Source: Archegozetes longisetosus
Taxonomy: Eukaryota > Arthropoda > Arachnida > Sarcoptiformes > Trhypochthoniidae
Length of the DNA stretch: 64,000 nt
Assembly: GCA_018873245.2 (NCBI GenBank)
Contig: JAEMBT020000004.1
Coordinates: 124,001-188,000 of the forward strand
Direction: 5' to 3'
A program made the translations under genes and the position numbers. The notes below the pieces were generated by a model that was not told where the DNA came from, did not search any database, and saw only the letters and a list, made by a program, of their open reading frames with translations. Of this stretch, positions 19,360 through 31,700 are shown piece by piece; positions within the stretch are counted from its first letter, which is position 1; each line of letters starts with the position of its first letter.

Positions 19360-19480
19360 TAGTCTCGCCGAGTCTCCTCTTATTCATTTCACGAAAATGT
19401 GATTTTGTTTTGTCTCACAAGATGAGATATCTCGAGACTCCGCGAGATTTTCCATGAGACAAGATCTCGTTTTCATGACT
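19360..19480. repeat. CTCG/GAGAC-rich palindromic patch
   Basis: Several short inverted motifs cluster here (AGTCTCGCCGAGTCTCC, ATCTCGAGACTC, GCGAGATTTTC, GAGACAAGATCTCG) in otherwise AT-rich DNA. This is the texture of a degraded hAT-like MITE, but no clean termini were found. Confidence 0.35.
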
Positions 19481-22380
19481 ATATTCTGAGTTAAAATTAA
19501 ATTTTGACTTAGTAAAGCTCAAAAGGCTGATCCATAATATCAGTCCCAACGTCCTGGGCTTTGGGCTGATCAAAACTTAAAAAGATTGGCTTTCGACTCA
19601 AAAGACTGAAGGATGGCAACTCTGTTAACATACAAACGTTTAACTTCTTTCGATTACTTCATATTGATTAATGCGATCAGAAAAGATATTTCGCTGTTCA
19701 ATATATAAATCATTATTTATTTAATGTTTATTTTGATTGAAAGTTTTACTAGATGATTTTTATGCTTGCCTGTGGTAGAGTATGCGCTCTTCTATGGTGA
19801 GAAAACTTAACTTTTAAATTAAAAAACCTCTGGCACATCATTGACGATCCTATCCCGCATATTCGTTATATCCTCCAAATTTTCAACGCATTAATTGCAA
19901 AATTGATCGCTCAATCTCTTGTGCTATCAGACAACTCGCTCTTATGTATCGTTAACTAATCATCAGCTTTGACTATTGAATTTACTACAAAAATAACAAA
20001 CTTAACCAACAAAATAACTCCGATTGTGACGAATTAAGAATATCTACTGAGAATATTGTATATTTTAGAATGTATGCTCAACAATGAATCTAAATGATTA
20101 TATTCTATGATGAAAGCACATTATTTCCTCGAACATGGCTACTAAGTTTAAGGTTTAAAAGTTTATCAGCTTTTAATTACCTTCATTAGTTTTGCGCGCT
20201 TACCATTGCTCGATACTATTTCAGTGATTATTTATAGTTTAAGTAAATATTATGTTAAGCTGAAATTGTCGTTTTGTTGTTTCTTTCGAATAACTATCTT
20301 CGATGAATCAATTTGTTTTTGTCATCAAACGTGAGTCACTCAAAAGCTGATATGTTTTTGCCGATATATCGTTGACTTCACTCGTCATTTCCTCTAAACT
20401 AACTTACACTGTCTTATCTATGATCTTATACTTGTTTTTCTTCCTTCGAGAATGTTTCGAATTACACAACAAGATGCTGCTAAATGTTCATTAAGTTTAT
20501 TTAAGAAAAGTTGAGCTGCTCAATTCATTTATAGTATATATAGTATATCAAGAGTTTAATTTGCCGCTCCAGTAAATCGATCAAGTCTTAAATATTTGTC
20601 AATATAACCAAAATGTGTTACCATCCATCTTTGCAATTTTGCTAAATAATATCAAAACATTAAATCGGTCGATTTTATGTCAAATAAATGACCTCATCTG
20701 TCATTTGGTTGAGATGAAAGAGAGATTAGTTTAGAAAATAATCGCTGAGAAATCCATAAAAACCAAGTTCAAAAATACGTTAAAAGCATTGATGGAATCA
20801 AATACATTGTTTAATTTATTTAATTTGCTAATATTCATACTTTGTAGCTACAAATACGTTTATAAACTATTCGTGTGTAAGCTATTAAGATGCACGTGAG
20901 CAAAAGCGCGTTAGCTAGACTTTAATTATACAATAACTTTATGACATACTGATAATCAAATAGTATTCTAAAATACCATAAATCGAATATTTTATAGAAA
21001 CCAAACGTGAAGAAAAAGTGTTTGCTTATCATTACTTTTTATATATTACTTCAAACATCAAAATTGCTATTTGTTTGAAAATTTCAGATTCAAGTTTCGC
21101 AAATATAGAACAAAATACATTTGCATTTGATTGGTATAGGCTTACATTCGAAATAAAATTACAATACATTTGGGTTCAACTCAAACTTCAGTGTTGTTTG
21201 CTTTGAATTGAAAAAAAATTCAAAATCAATATGTAAAATGTGTTTTACATCAAACAAAGTATTTGTGAAGCAATTCTAGAATTTAGTTTCATTCGACGAA
21301 ACTTTATATTAAACTTGAGTTTATTTTCTTAAGTCCAATATCACTTTAAACAATGTTCAATATTTGTTTCTCAATTCAATTGCAAATATATGGTCGCAGC
21401 CATTAATTTGTGCGCCGGACGAGTGCTTTAATTTGATGAAAGGTTCTCACATATGTCTCATTTTTCGTTTTGCTTTGCAATTCATTGAAGGGCTGATTAT
21501 TTTTTAGATTTTTTTCGCTAAGAAGTAAAAGTTGCGTTCACTTAATGTTAAGTATATGAATATATGATAATTTACATAAATGAAAGCTAAGTGTCATTTT
21601 GAACCCTTTCCGACAAACATTACAAATAACAGCAGTCTTTATTGAATTACCCAAATAGTTGTATCGCTAATCCCTCACTTCTCTAATATAAGCCATTAAA
21701 TGATTAATATTGTATGAGCACAAAACACAAAATTGAGTATTTTTCTTTTGTTTCATCTGTTTACAATTCTATATTAGAATTAATCGTTTTTCAGAAGTAA
21801 TTGTATGACTGTTCGTATGTTTATTTCGCGAGCACATGTCGTTCACTGTTCGAACTTTCAGACTATTCTCAATATTCGAGTCGACTACTATTATTGATAA
21901 CTTTGTTGATAAAAATTAATATAATATAAGCAATAAACGTTTAGATTTTGCGATCAATCCGACTAAAGTTGATCACAATATCAATATTTTTCTTCAATCT
22001 GAGTCTTATGTTTAAGACTAAAATTGCAAAAGTTATACATTAAGGTATATACACATATTATACATAGGTTTTCATTGACTAAATTACTCAACTCTTAACT
22101 AATGACAAAATAATGCAGAGATACGTGTTCGATAAGTATTATAGTGAACAGTTTACAGATTTTAACTACAAGAATAAGAAAAACAAATCCTTTAACTTAT
22201 GGATTAGCACATTCAATTCTTAAGCATTTAATTCAATAGAGAATCGACTTTTGATTGTTTTCGTTTTTAAAAGTTTTAAAACAATTCACTTTAATTTATA
22301 CAAAAATGATTGATTTGTTCATAAAAATAAACGATATAACACATGAATAATTTACATACTATACGAATGATTACTAATGC

Positions 22381-22575
22381 TAACTATCATTTATATGAGC
22401 CTAGACTGAAGTCAAGCCAAAAGTTCGATAAAGATATCAAAAGTAGAAATAGTTGTCAAATTTGAATAATTGAGATTCCCTTTCAATTTAAATGTGGTCG
22501 TTAATACTTTTTATATCTACAATCTTAAACTTGAAATTGTTGTTGTTCAGAAAAATATTCATATTATTGAGTAAT
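22381..22575 (+). repeat. Dispersed repeat, copy 2
   Basis: Begins TAACTATCAT and contains ACTGAAGTCA, GATAAAGATATCAAAAGT, GATTCCCTTTCAATTTAA and GTGGTCGTTAATACTT. It aligns with copy 1 at 17581-17770. Confidence 0.65.
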
Positions 22576-23734
22576 TATTGATTGCATGTTAACGTGAATA
22601 GTTAATTGCAAATATATTTTCAAATTGATAGCATCATTCCATATGAAGTCACAATAAATTCCAAGTAAAACATTTCACAACAAGTGTCTTAAATTCAGTT
22701 CATTTCAACTTAATGAATGAACCCATCTTAATTTGACACAGAATTAGCTGCTTTTTCAAGAGCATCCATTAATTAATTTAGTCGAGCTCAAAAATTGTCA
22801 TATTGCGCAATTTTTATGTTTACATTGACGTATGAATTGATTAAAGTAGTATAATCATCACTCACTGCTTGCTGACTATGCATTAATTAACATTGTAATT
22901 GATCAAATTTAATATATTACTTAAATTTTCTATTAAGTTAAATGACTGGAGAAAATTGATCAAACTTAACATTGCTTACATTGACAAATATAGTTAGAAT
23001 TTGGTAAAGCACTCGCTTAACTTTTATAAAAGTGTTGTTTGCCAGTTCATTTCATTCGATGATGTAAGCGATCGTTACAGTGTCCAAATGTTCTGATAGT
23101 AGTACTGATAAATTCTTTCTTTGTATTTCTCATTCGGTTCTGCTTTTAATCCAAGACTTTTGATATTAAACTGATATTTAGGGGGAGAAAGAAGAAAAAA
23201 TTTTCAAAACTCATCTCAATGGCAAAATTATATGGATACTACTACGAGTTAAAATCTATATGCACACCTAGATGAACAAAGCATAATTTTTTGGCTAAGA
23301 ACCATTGGTTCTTAAAAATGATTAATAAAAACCGGTCGAAAAGTAAAATTGTTTCGAGGACTCAATCAAAATAAATATAATAAAACATTGAAAATGGATC
23401 ATTCAGTTGTAATCAAATCAATTTGTTTGACTTCTCTTAGATAATAAATTGCAAATTATTGGCATAAAGATATCAATTTCGTATAAGAATATGAAACACT
23501 CGTCTCTTTTTGGTATTTCTTTATTTTATATAATACACACAATATACAAACAAATGGTATATTGAGTTGACATTTGTATAGTAACTACAAATACAAACTG
23601 TAAGTTATGTAGAGCACAATCATTCTGTTTTCTTTTTACAACAACTCGTATTGTGTTTTATATAGTAAGTGCACTTCACTTTACTTTTTTTTATAAACAT
23701 TTTGCTTCAAATGTAGTATCATTTATCATGCACA

Positions 23735-23830
23735 CCATCCATTCGTGTAGCGGTAATGATCGTGCATGCGATTTATCGGAGTTTCTCGGTTTTTATCTAT
23801 GAGTTCAATCTTCGGGATATTGAGCGTAAA
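23735..23830 (+). repeat. Possible tRNA-derived SINE head
   Basis: TGTAGCGGTAATGATCGTGC resembles a pol III A box context, and GAGTTCAATCTTCGGG about 40 nt later resembles a B box. The segment is GC-richer than its flanks. No clean cloverleaf can be drawn, so it is not a functional tRNA gene. A SINE or tRNA relic is possible. Confidence 0.3.
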
Positions 23831-25268
23831 GCCTATCACTCATTGGCTCTTATTTTAGCCTTTTGTTCAGACCAATTATTATAAAATTCAAATTCAAATT
23901 TAACAGAATGAAATCCAGTTCATCAAGATTGAGTTCTATTTCATGAACAATTTTATTTTTAAATCTGATGTTGTCTTATATGAAATTAAGAATAAATATA
24001 TATTTGCTCGTTAAATAAAACGATTTTGAGTTAGCAGAAGACAAGAGCTTAGTTTACTTCTTCATAAGTACTCGAAATAGGCTGAAGATTATTTCCCGAA
24101 ATTTAATATAATCATTCAGTATCATATTTGACGACTAAATTAAGTATTTTAATAGTTGGCTCAAATTGAAATGACTGAGTTTTCACCAATTTTTGGATAA
24201 TGATTGCTATAAAATTTAGTGACTCTCAAATAAGAACTTTTCTGAAAAGCATTGTGAATTTGAGTTTCGCTGCTGAACAATATTTTATAAACTTACTTAA
24301 TACTGCTTAGTATTTTGATGAGTTAAGCCTTTCTACTCTAATTATGCATTTGCATAAAACTAGATTAAATGAATTTATCCAAAAACTGAAATTCGTTCTG
24401 ATAATAGTATTAATGCTCAATATTGAATATTATGTAAGCATAAAATGATGAACCGAAAAGTATAAGGAAACTCTTCAATGATAGTGAAAAAATCGATTTG
24501 TCAGTCTTTAGTAGAAAATATATGAGAAGCCACTACTGTAGCGAATGCGCGCTCACTTTTAATCACTAAAATCGCGTTTCTATCCATTACTTCATGCATC
24601 ACACAGTTCTGCCTGAAAGAGATGCCAGTCTTTAGTTTGACTTCGCTTCGCATCAGTTTTTCGTTCAAAGAAGAAAAGTGTCAACAAAGTTGTTAAACAT
24701 ATGTCATGTTTGACGATAAGACGTTTATAGTGAAAAGTGACTTTTTGTGTTGGTTTCTAGCTATTGTCATCTGTTCTGATCAAATTTGATGCATTCGTTC
24801 ATCTTTTATTAATAGTTTAAAAATAAGCTCAAAGATCATTACTTCTCGACTCTAATAATTGGAAACCTTTCTGCAAGTTTTATTACTTTTCACGATTGAT
24901 CCAATCGGAGTTAGTGTTGAAGCGAAATCAGTCAAACGTTTATAGTCATTACAACTAAAGCATATAATCGAAGTTGTGATTTAAGTGCAAATTATTTTTG
25001 CAGTGCAATCGAGCACTGCTCAAGACAGACCTAAGGAAAATATTCATTTCTATATACAACTAATGGATTATACATTAAACTTCAGATATTTCCAAGTTAT
25101 TCAAAAACTTCATTTGGAATAAGAGATGCAAATCACAGCTATTTTACGGTTAGTTGTCTTCAAACTTTTTCTGACAATTTCCATACATTTCAACCAATTT
25201 GTAATCATATGATAAAACAGGTGAAGAAGCAGTACTCATATTGAATATACAGTATATTCTGTAGGTTA

Positions 25269-25270
<2 letters not shown>

Positions 25271-25320
<50 letters not shown>
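25271..25320. repeat. (CA)25 microsatellite
   Basis: Fifty bp of uninterrupted CA. Confidence 0.99.
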
Positions 25321-25323
<3 letters not shown>

Positions 25324-26349
25324 CTGTGCATCTCTTCTGTGATCATCTCTACTCTAATGCTTTCATCTTTTATACTTATTTTTGTTGATCCAATGGTCCA
25401 TTTGAAGTGCCAGTATTTGATCGTAAACTGACATCTTCTATTGCATCCTAGTATCGCATAGGGTTTTGATTAATCAGAAGAGATGGTAATTTCCTGACAA
25501 AGAAAAAATGACTGTAAGCTATACTCTATTGAAGTCCGAAGAAATCCTAAATGAAAATAACTTTTAGATATTTGCCAATAGTTCTCTTTATACTATGATT
25601 TTCGCTCAACGATATCATGATTATGATCGTGAAAACACCATGTATTTTTATTTTTTGACGACTCAAATCATATATGGAATTAAGTTTGACTTTGAACCAA
25701 GTCTTTGAACAGAGAGGTATTAAAAGAAATTTTTAGTCAATGCTTTACTATTAAGCTAAATTGAAGTGATTTTCTCTTTCATACAATCAAATGTTGCATC
25801 TAATTCACAAGTTAATTGTGAAACAAATAGTTTCTTTCTTATAAAAATACACGACTAAAGTAATAAAAACTTTTGTTAAACACAAAAAGTAAATCGAAAA
25901 TTTGAAGGCATTCTACTAAACTTGAATTGAAATAAATTGAAATTTGTTGTTGAAGCCATCAAAGTTGAGTTAATATAAACAAGATACCTTTATGTAGATT
26001 CATTGTAAATCACAAGTAAATCCTTAGAATTAGAGCTTAAAACTGTTGTAATTACTTACGCTCGTGATTGAGTGATTGCTTTGAATAAATAACTTTATGC
26101 AATACTTTCGACGGCATATTAATCACTTTTCTATACTATGCTTTCAGTTAATAGAAATGTCATAAGAAACAGGTTCTATTTATTTGTAGTGATGCAGTTG
26201 CAAGAGAGATGCACTCAACCATTCACTCATTTTTATTTTTGGTCACTTTCGCGATTTTATGCAATAGGTTTGGGGCAAAAAATCTGTATTCACTGAGAAA
26301 TGACCGATAGCTCGAGCAAAATGAATATCTCGAGAGATTTTAGTTAGTG

Positions 26350-26352
<3 letters not shown>

Positions 26353-26412
<60 letters not shown>
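26353..26412. repeat. (AG)30 microsatellite
   Basis: Sixty bp of uninterrupted AG, about 2.2 kb upstream of the first coding exon of the Sidestep-like gene. Any regulatory role is unknown. Confidence 0.99.
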
Positions 26413-26415
<3 letters not shown>

Positions 26416-28652
26416 AAGAAGAAAGAATGTCAACCAAATTGTAATTCAGATCTCAGAACTGCCTCAAGAAATGGCTCACATTTCTCTTCTACAAAAACCA
26501 TAGTATATAAACATTATTGTTATATTTAATTAGAGATAGGGAGCAGTTTCTAAGATCTTTTGCGATCATTACTGTTATGAAATACAAGTGCAGACGAGTA
26601 GATGTTCTTACGGGCTCAAGTAAAGTTTATCATTTCATTTCGCTTCGGTTTATCAAATTAAATCTGAAACCACTGAAACAAAGCTGAAAATCGAAACTTA
26701 GTTTTCTCCTATAATATCCTTCACATTGATTTTTAATTTAATGTTTCCTATAATTCCGAGTTTTGACTCACTTTAAACTTTATTGAATTTTGCAGCTCAT
26801 CAAACATTTGAGTAGTGAATGATAACTGACTTTTTCTACTATCATTACATTTTTCATTGTTACAAAAATATTAGTTCAGTAACTATGATTAAAGCGTTCA
26901 GTAACCTAACCAGTACCTATCCCATAATTAGTTATAATATCTTAACTTTTATTCCAAGTTATACCTAGATTTTATGCAGATATTCTTTTTTATATATACG
27001 CATCATCTCTAAATTTTATAGTCTAAACAGTTAATATGTTTTGAACCTTGGCTTTGACCAATACAGTGTTTCATCATTGATACGAACACGGATCCACTCG
27101 ACGCGATCAATTAATATTTTAGGCTGAGAAAGCTTTTTGTACCGGTAGAAATGTTTGTAAAAGAAACTACAACTCCATTGACAAACAGTTCATTTTAATT
27201 AAAATGCTATCATAAGGATAAAGCGTCAAATTACTACAATTGTCAATAATTATTCACAAAAGATCTTTAAGATACTGTATGTTTTGATTTTTGGCAAAAT
27301 ATGAAGTCCCTATCTCTAAACGTATGTATTTATTTTGTGTATTCATTTCTCGCACAGTTTTCATACTATATTGACAATAATAATGTTCATAACACAAGAC
27401 GATCAAAAGTGAAAATAAGGGGCTTTCACTCTTCAGCCTAAAAACTTTTATATCCAAACAAAAAAATTTCAACTAAACTTATGTTTATTCAAGCCATAAA
27501 TCATTGATGCCTTTTTGACACAATTTTTTTTATTTTCACTTTTTTGTGAATATATTCCCGAAAGGCATGTCTTTAAAATTCTGAAAGTGTCGCCTTGAAT
27601 TTTAATTCAATCTATTACTATTTTTCGCTTCTATTCAATCATATTTTTTACGTGTTTTATCCAAAAATTCACTGTTTTTATTATATTAATAATTTCGGTC
27701 GATGGATGTCATGTTTTTTGTCTTCGAAACAATTTTTGTCAAAACTTTTGAGATTTGATAAAAAAATTCTTATAAAGTTTTGCATAGATTGTAATCAATT
27801 TTCGTCAACAGAAGCTTATTTAAAGTTCCTTCTCAAGATCAAAATTCATTATGAATCATATCTAGATTTAAACTTAATATTTAACCCAATGATTAAGTCT
27901 ACGCAATTGTTAAAAATTTGATGTTCATTAAATCATTTACTAAAAGATAACGAGACATCATTCGACTAATTATATGTTACGATATTCTTTTGAGAAAAAG
28001 ATTCACTTCATTATGCAATCATATAAGAAAGATATCCGGATCAAATTCAAACCATATTAGAAATGATAATGTATTCTAATGTATTCTCTAGCAATCGCGC
28101 AGATTATTGGTGCGAACTTCAGTCAAAATTCAATTTTATTAGCGCTTTACTGAAATAAAGGTCTTTAAGTCGTTTTTTATTCGAAAAAAGTTTGCAGAGT
28201 ATTAAAAACTTGAAAAATCCGTCATTAACTTGAAAATCTAGAAAATTTCAGAAACCAATATTGGGCTGAAGAGAACAATTTATTAAATTTGCCTAAAAAT
28301 TTTTCTCTCGTATCACAAAATGTATGAAAAATCGATTTATATCAGAGGCGTAGACATAGATATAAATCAAATATTCATATTTATTAACTTGAAAAATAAA
28401 ATATATATATTCTTTCTTTAACATTAACGCTTATATTGAATTTATTACATTACCCTGGCTTACTTTTCATAAAGAGAAAAAGACATTGAAAAGACAATAA
28501 TTTTGGTGTAATTCATTGCAGACAGTCTTCTATTGGAAGATTTGATAAATTTTTTGAAGTATTCACTTGTCTGCATCCCATCTGTGAAGAACATGAACAG
28601 TGAACAGAGAAATACGTGATGAATGGAATTTTTTCGCACTTCGCACTAAAAT

Positions 28653-28746
28653 ATGATGAATTTCACTAAAATAATAAATATTAAATGGAATCTATTATTA
28701 TCATTACTATTATCGATATCGATTTTGATGCTTTCCTTTATTAAAG
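28653..28746 (+). CDS. Sidestep-like exon 1 (signal peptide)
   Basis: ATG at 28653 (a second at 28656), then a strongly hydrophobic stretch WNLLLSLLLSISILMLSFI typical of a signal peptide. Donor is G|GTGAGA; exit phase 1. The choice rests on the signal peptide and on phase fit to the next exon. Upstream untranslated exons are possible. Confidence 0.65.
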
Positions 28747-31700
28747 GTGAGAATTGTATGATAAACAACTCTGAGCCTCGAACTCATTTCTTATGTATAA
28801 TGTTTATAAGCAATAGAAACAAAGTTTTTCATAAGACTATTATGATATAATTTAGATAACGCTTTCTTTTATTTATAACAAACTGATTCTATTAAAACGG
28901 GTAATCACGATAGAATAAAAGCCAGCTTTATCATTATATTTTATTTATAATAATAATTACATTAGTAAATATATAATAAGCTTAACAAATAATCCTGATT
29001 ACACTTTTTCTAAGCTATTTTTGTTTCTATTCATCTACCGTAGTGTCTGGTTCGTGATAATCATATAATTATCATTAAATAATTTAATTTTATTATTTCT
29101 TCATATAGTGATGTCTGCAATGATGACCACCATTAACTTACAGGCAGAACATACGGGTAAGTAAAACAGAAATTAGATTTCTTATTCAAATAAGTTTTCC
29201 AATTAAATCATTAGAGCTCTTCATTGAAAATATACAAAAATAAAAACATACTTAAGATATTAGCTCAATAATCATTTAAACCGTTTGTATTAGGTAGATG
29301 CATTTTATCCCTATGTTATTTCATACTTTTTCGTTTTTTATACTTATTTGATTTGTTTAGTAATCGTAAGTCATATATCTGGATAAAGAGAGACAAAATT
29401 ATTATTTTTTCTTTTGTTACAATAATATTTTTGTTGTTGTGATACAGTAATTGAATTAAAATTAAATAATTTGTCAAATGATAGCATATCCTGAACAACG
29501 AGCGATATTAGGGTCCAGTGTTTCTCTCGCGTGTGAAATAACAGCGGTTTCATCTCGATCAGACTCAGTCACGCTTATTCTATGGTATAGGGGGGATGAT
29601 ATATCGGGTGCACCCATTTATAGCGTGGACGCCAGACAAAGAAATACACCACTCGAAAGTGCCAAACATTTTATAAGCGAAGAATATGATGGAAGAGCTA
29701 ACTTCGACATATCAGTCCGTCCTGCAATACTCACAATCAACCCAACCATTGATTCGGACGACGGCCAGTACTGGTGTCGAGTCGATTTTCGTTGGACCCG
29801 AACTACAATCAGTAGTGTAAGGCTCAGTGTTATTGGTATGTATCTAATTAAATAATACGAAATGAAAGTAAGGCATAAAACATCTGATGCAATGTCTTAT
29901 ATAATATGAGCCATTTTTTCTCATATTTATCTGTTTTTCCTTCTTTTTTCGCTAATAAACTCCATATTGACGAAAAGACAGCATTTTGTTAGATGTTCTG
30001 TTATTACCTTCTATTACGAAAACATATTTTCTGTTTCACACTTTTCTCGCTTTAGTTCCTCCCAAAAGAGTGATTATCAGAGATGATAACGGAATTGAAC
30101 AGAACGATACAGCAGTATTTGACGAAGGATCTGATGTGCGACTCTTTTGTCAAGCCATCGGTGGTATGAATTTATGATTTCGTAATTTAAAAAAGATAGT
30201 AAAGAATCGTACAGAAAATCAATCTGGATTTCACTATAAATCAACATTGTAAATTTAAAATTGATACCTAGTTTATCAGTCACTTTCTATTGATTTGATT
30301 GATTCGAAAGCGTTCTTATTTGACTTAATCATTATGGGTTAAGTCTGTCGAAGCCATTGTCATAGGCAGACTATTTATATTTATTGCCCATTTAGTCTTA
30401 CTCAATCACAGATTCAATATTTAATTATTAATAGAAGTCAAATTTGAATCATCAGTTAGATGTGTTCTGAGGTTTTAATCAATTCAATATAATTTGTTTT
30501 GAAAGTAGAGCTAATGCTCACATTAATGGTTGTATTTATGAGCAAATGCTATAATAGCAGTCAGTGAAAGTGAGTTAATCAACTATTCTTCAGAAATGTC
30601 TAAACAGATACATAATTTGATTTTAGTGGAAGCAATCAAATTAATTATGAGCCATCGGCTTTAGATAAATTCGAAATATCTATGAACACATTTGAATTGT
30701 CATCTAAAGTATATACTCTATCAGGTCGAACATATGACATAACCGAATGCAAAATTCAATATAAAGCTATACTAATGTATAGCAGTCAGAAATTATTCTT
30801 GAATTTATTTCTTCACAAAGAGCTAATTCACATTCTGGATGAGGATAAAACGATTTAAGTAGATCATTTTTAAAATTCTACTTTGATTGGTATGATCTTG
30901 ATATCCTATGGATTTATTTAAGCCACTATTAGGTATTCTAATGAAAAATTCTATAAATCGTTGGAGTAGAACACGACCTCCAGCCATTACGACTCTATGT
31001 ATTTATGAGTTTTCTTTTATACCTGTTTTCAGACGAATTTACTTTTAGTACAGTATTAGTTCCAGCTAAATATAGTAGTTCAATGGTATGTGTTTTCACA
31101 TTGCAAGTGGATGATCAATGGCTCAGGTGCTCACATATGCATTCTTTAACTTGTGATTCTATGATTCCAACATATTCTTCATGAACAGACGTGATGAACC
31201 AATGTTTAGCTGTGGGTTAGATGATTTCTATATCAGGCATAAGACTGGGATTCAAACGCTAGAAGCTAAATTACAAGTTCTGTTTTAACTGAGAAAACTC
31301 ATGGACGACATGCTTTCCAGAATCAGTAATAATATGTCAGTATATGTCCTGTTAAAAACCAATCAAATAAATAATAAATTTAAGCTTTGATTCAATATTT
31401 TATTATAATGATTAATAGATTAAAGCTGACTTCCAAAGCACATATTCATGTACAGGGTAGTTCATGACCTTTTCCCAAGGTGTACAACAAAATCAGGAAA
31501 GGATAGGAATTTGAGGTAAATCTTTTTGAATTTTACATGAAAAACGGAATTACAAGAGGTTTGTTCAATAATCTGCGTGTCCGCCGCTCTCTTTCTCTGC
31601 ACTCCCAATATGTTTCTGATGTGAAAATAAAAGTTCTTCAAACAAATCTATGCGGCTATCAAGTGATTTCAAAACTTCTGTGACGTGGATTTAATTTTTT

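Larger units (their letters stand above)
15499..28652. other. 13-kb AT-rich region with repeats and no supportable gene
   Basis: No frame in this stretch has a recognisable domain; the longest (18563-18871) is about 100 codons and AT-driven. Visible structure is an inverted-repeat element (17303-18034), two copies of a dispersed repeat (17581, 22381), a CTCG-rich patch (19360-19480), a tRNA-like sequence (about 23735) and two microsatellites. The part nearest 28.6 kb would hold the promoter and any 5' untranslated exons of the Sidestep-like gene; I cannot locate them. Confidence 0.5.

Noticed and set aside
19766..19800. Sequence resembling the D-arm of a tRNA
   Set aside because: No matching T-arm or acceptor stem nearby; at most a fragment.
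26347..26529. Arg/Glu-repeat open frame
   Set aside because: It is the translation of the (AG)30 microsatellite.
27595..27921. 108-codon plus-strand open frame upstream of the Sidestep-like gene
   Set aside because: Rich in Phe, Tyr, Ile and Asn as expected from random AT-rich DNA; no domain or signal peptide.
29444..29484. Alternative acceptor at 29447 for exon 3
   Set aside because: It would place an in-frame TGA within 50 nt; the acceptor at 29484 keeps the frame.
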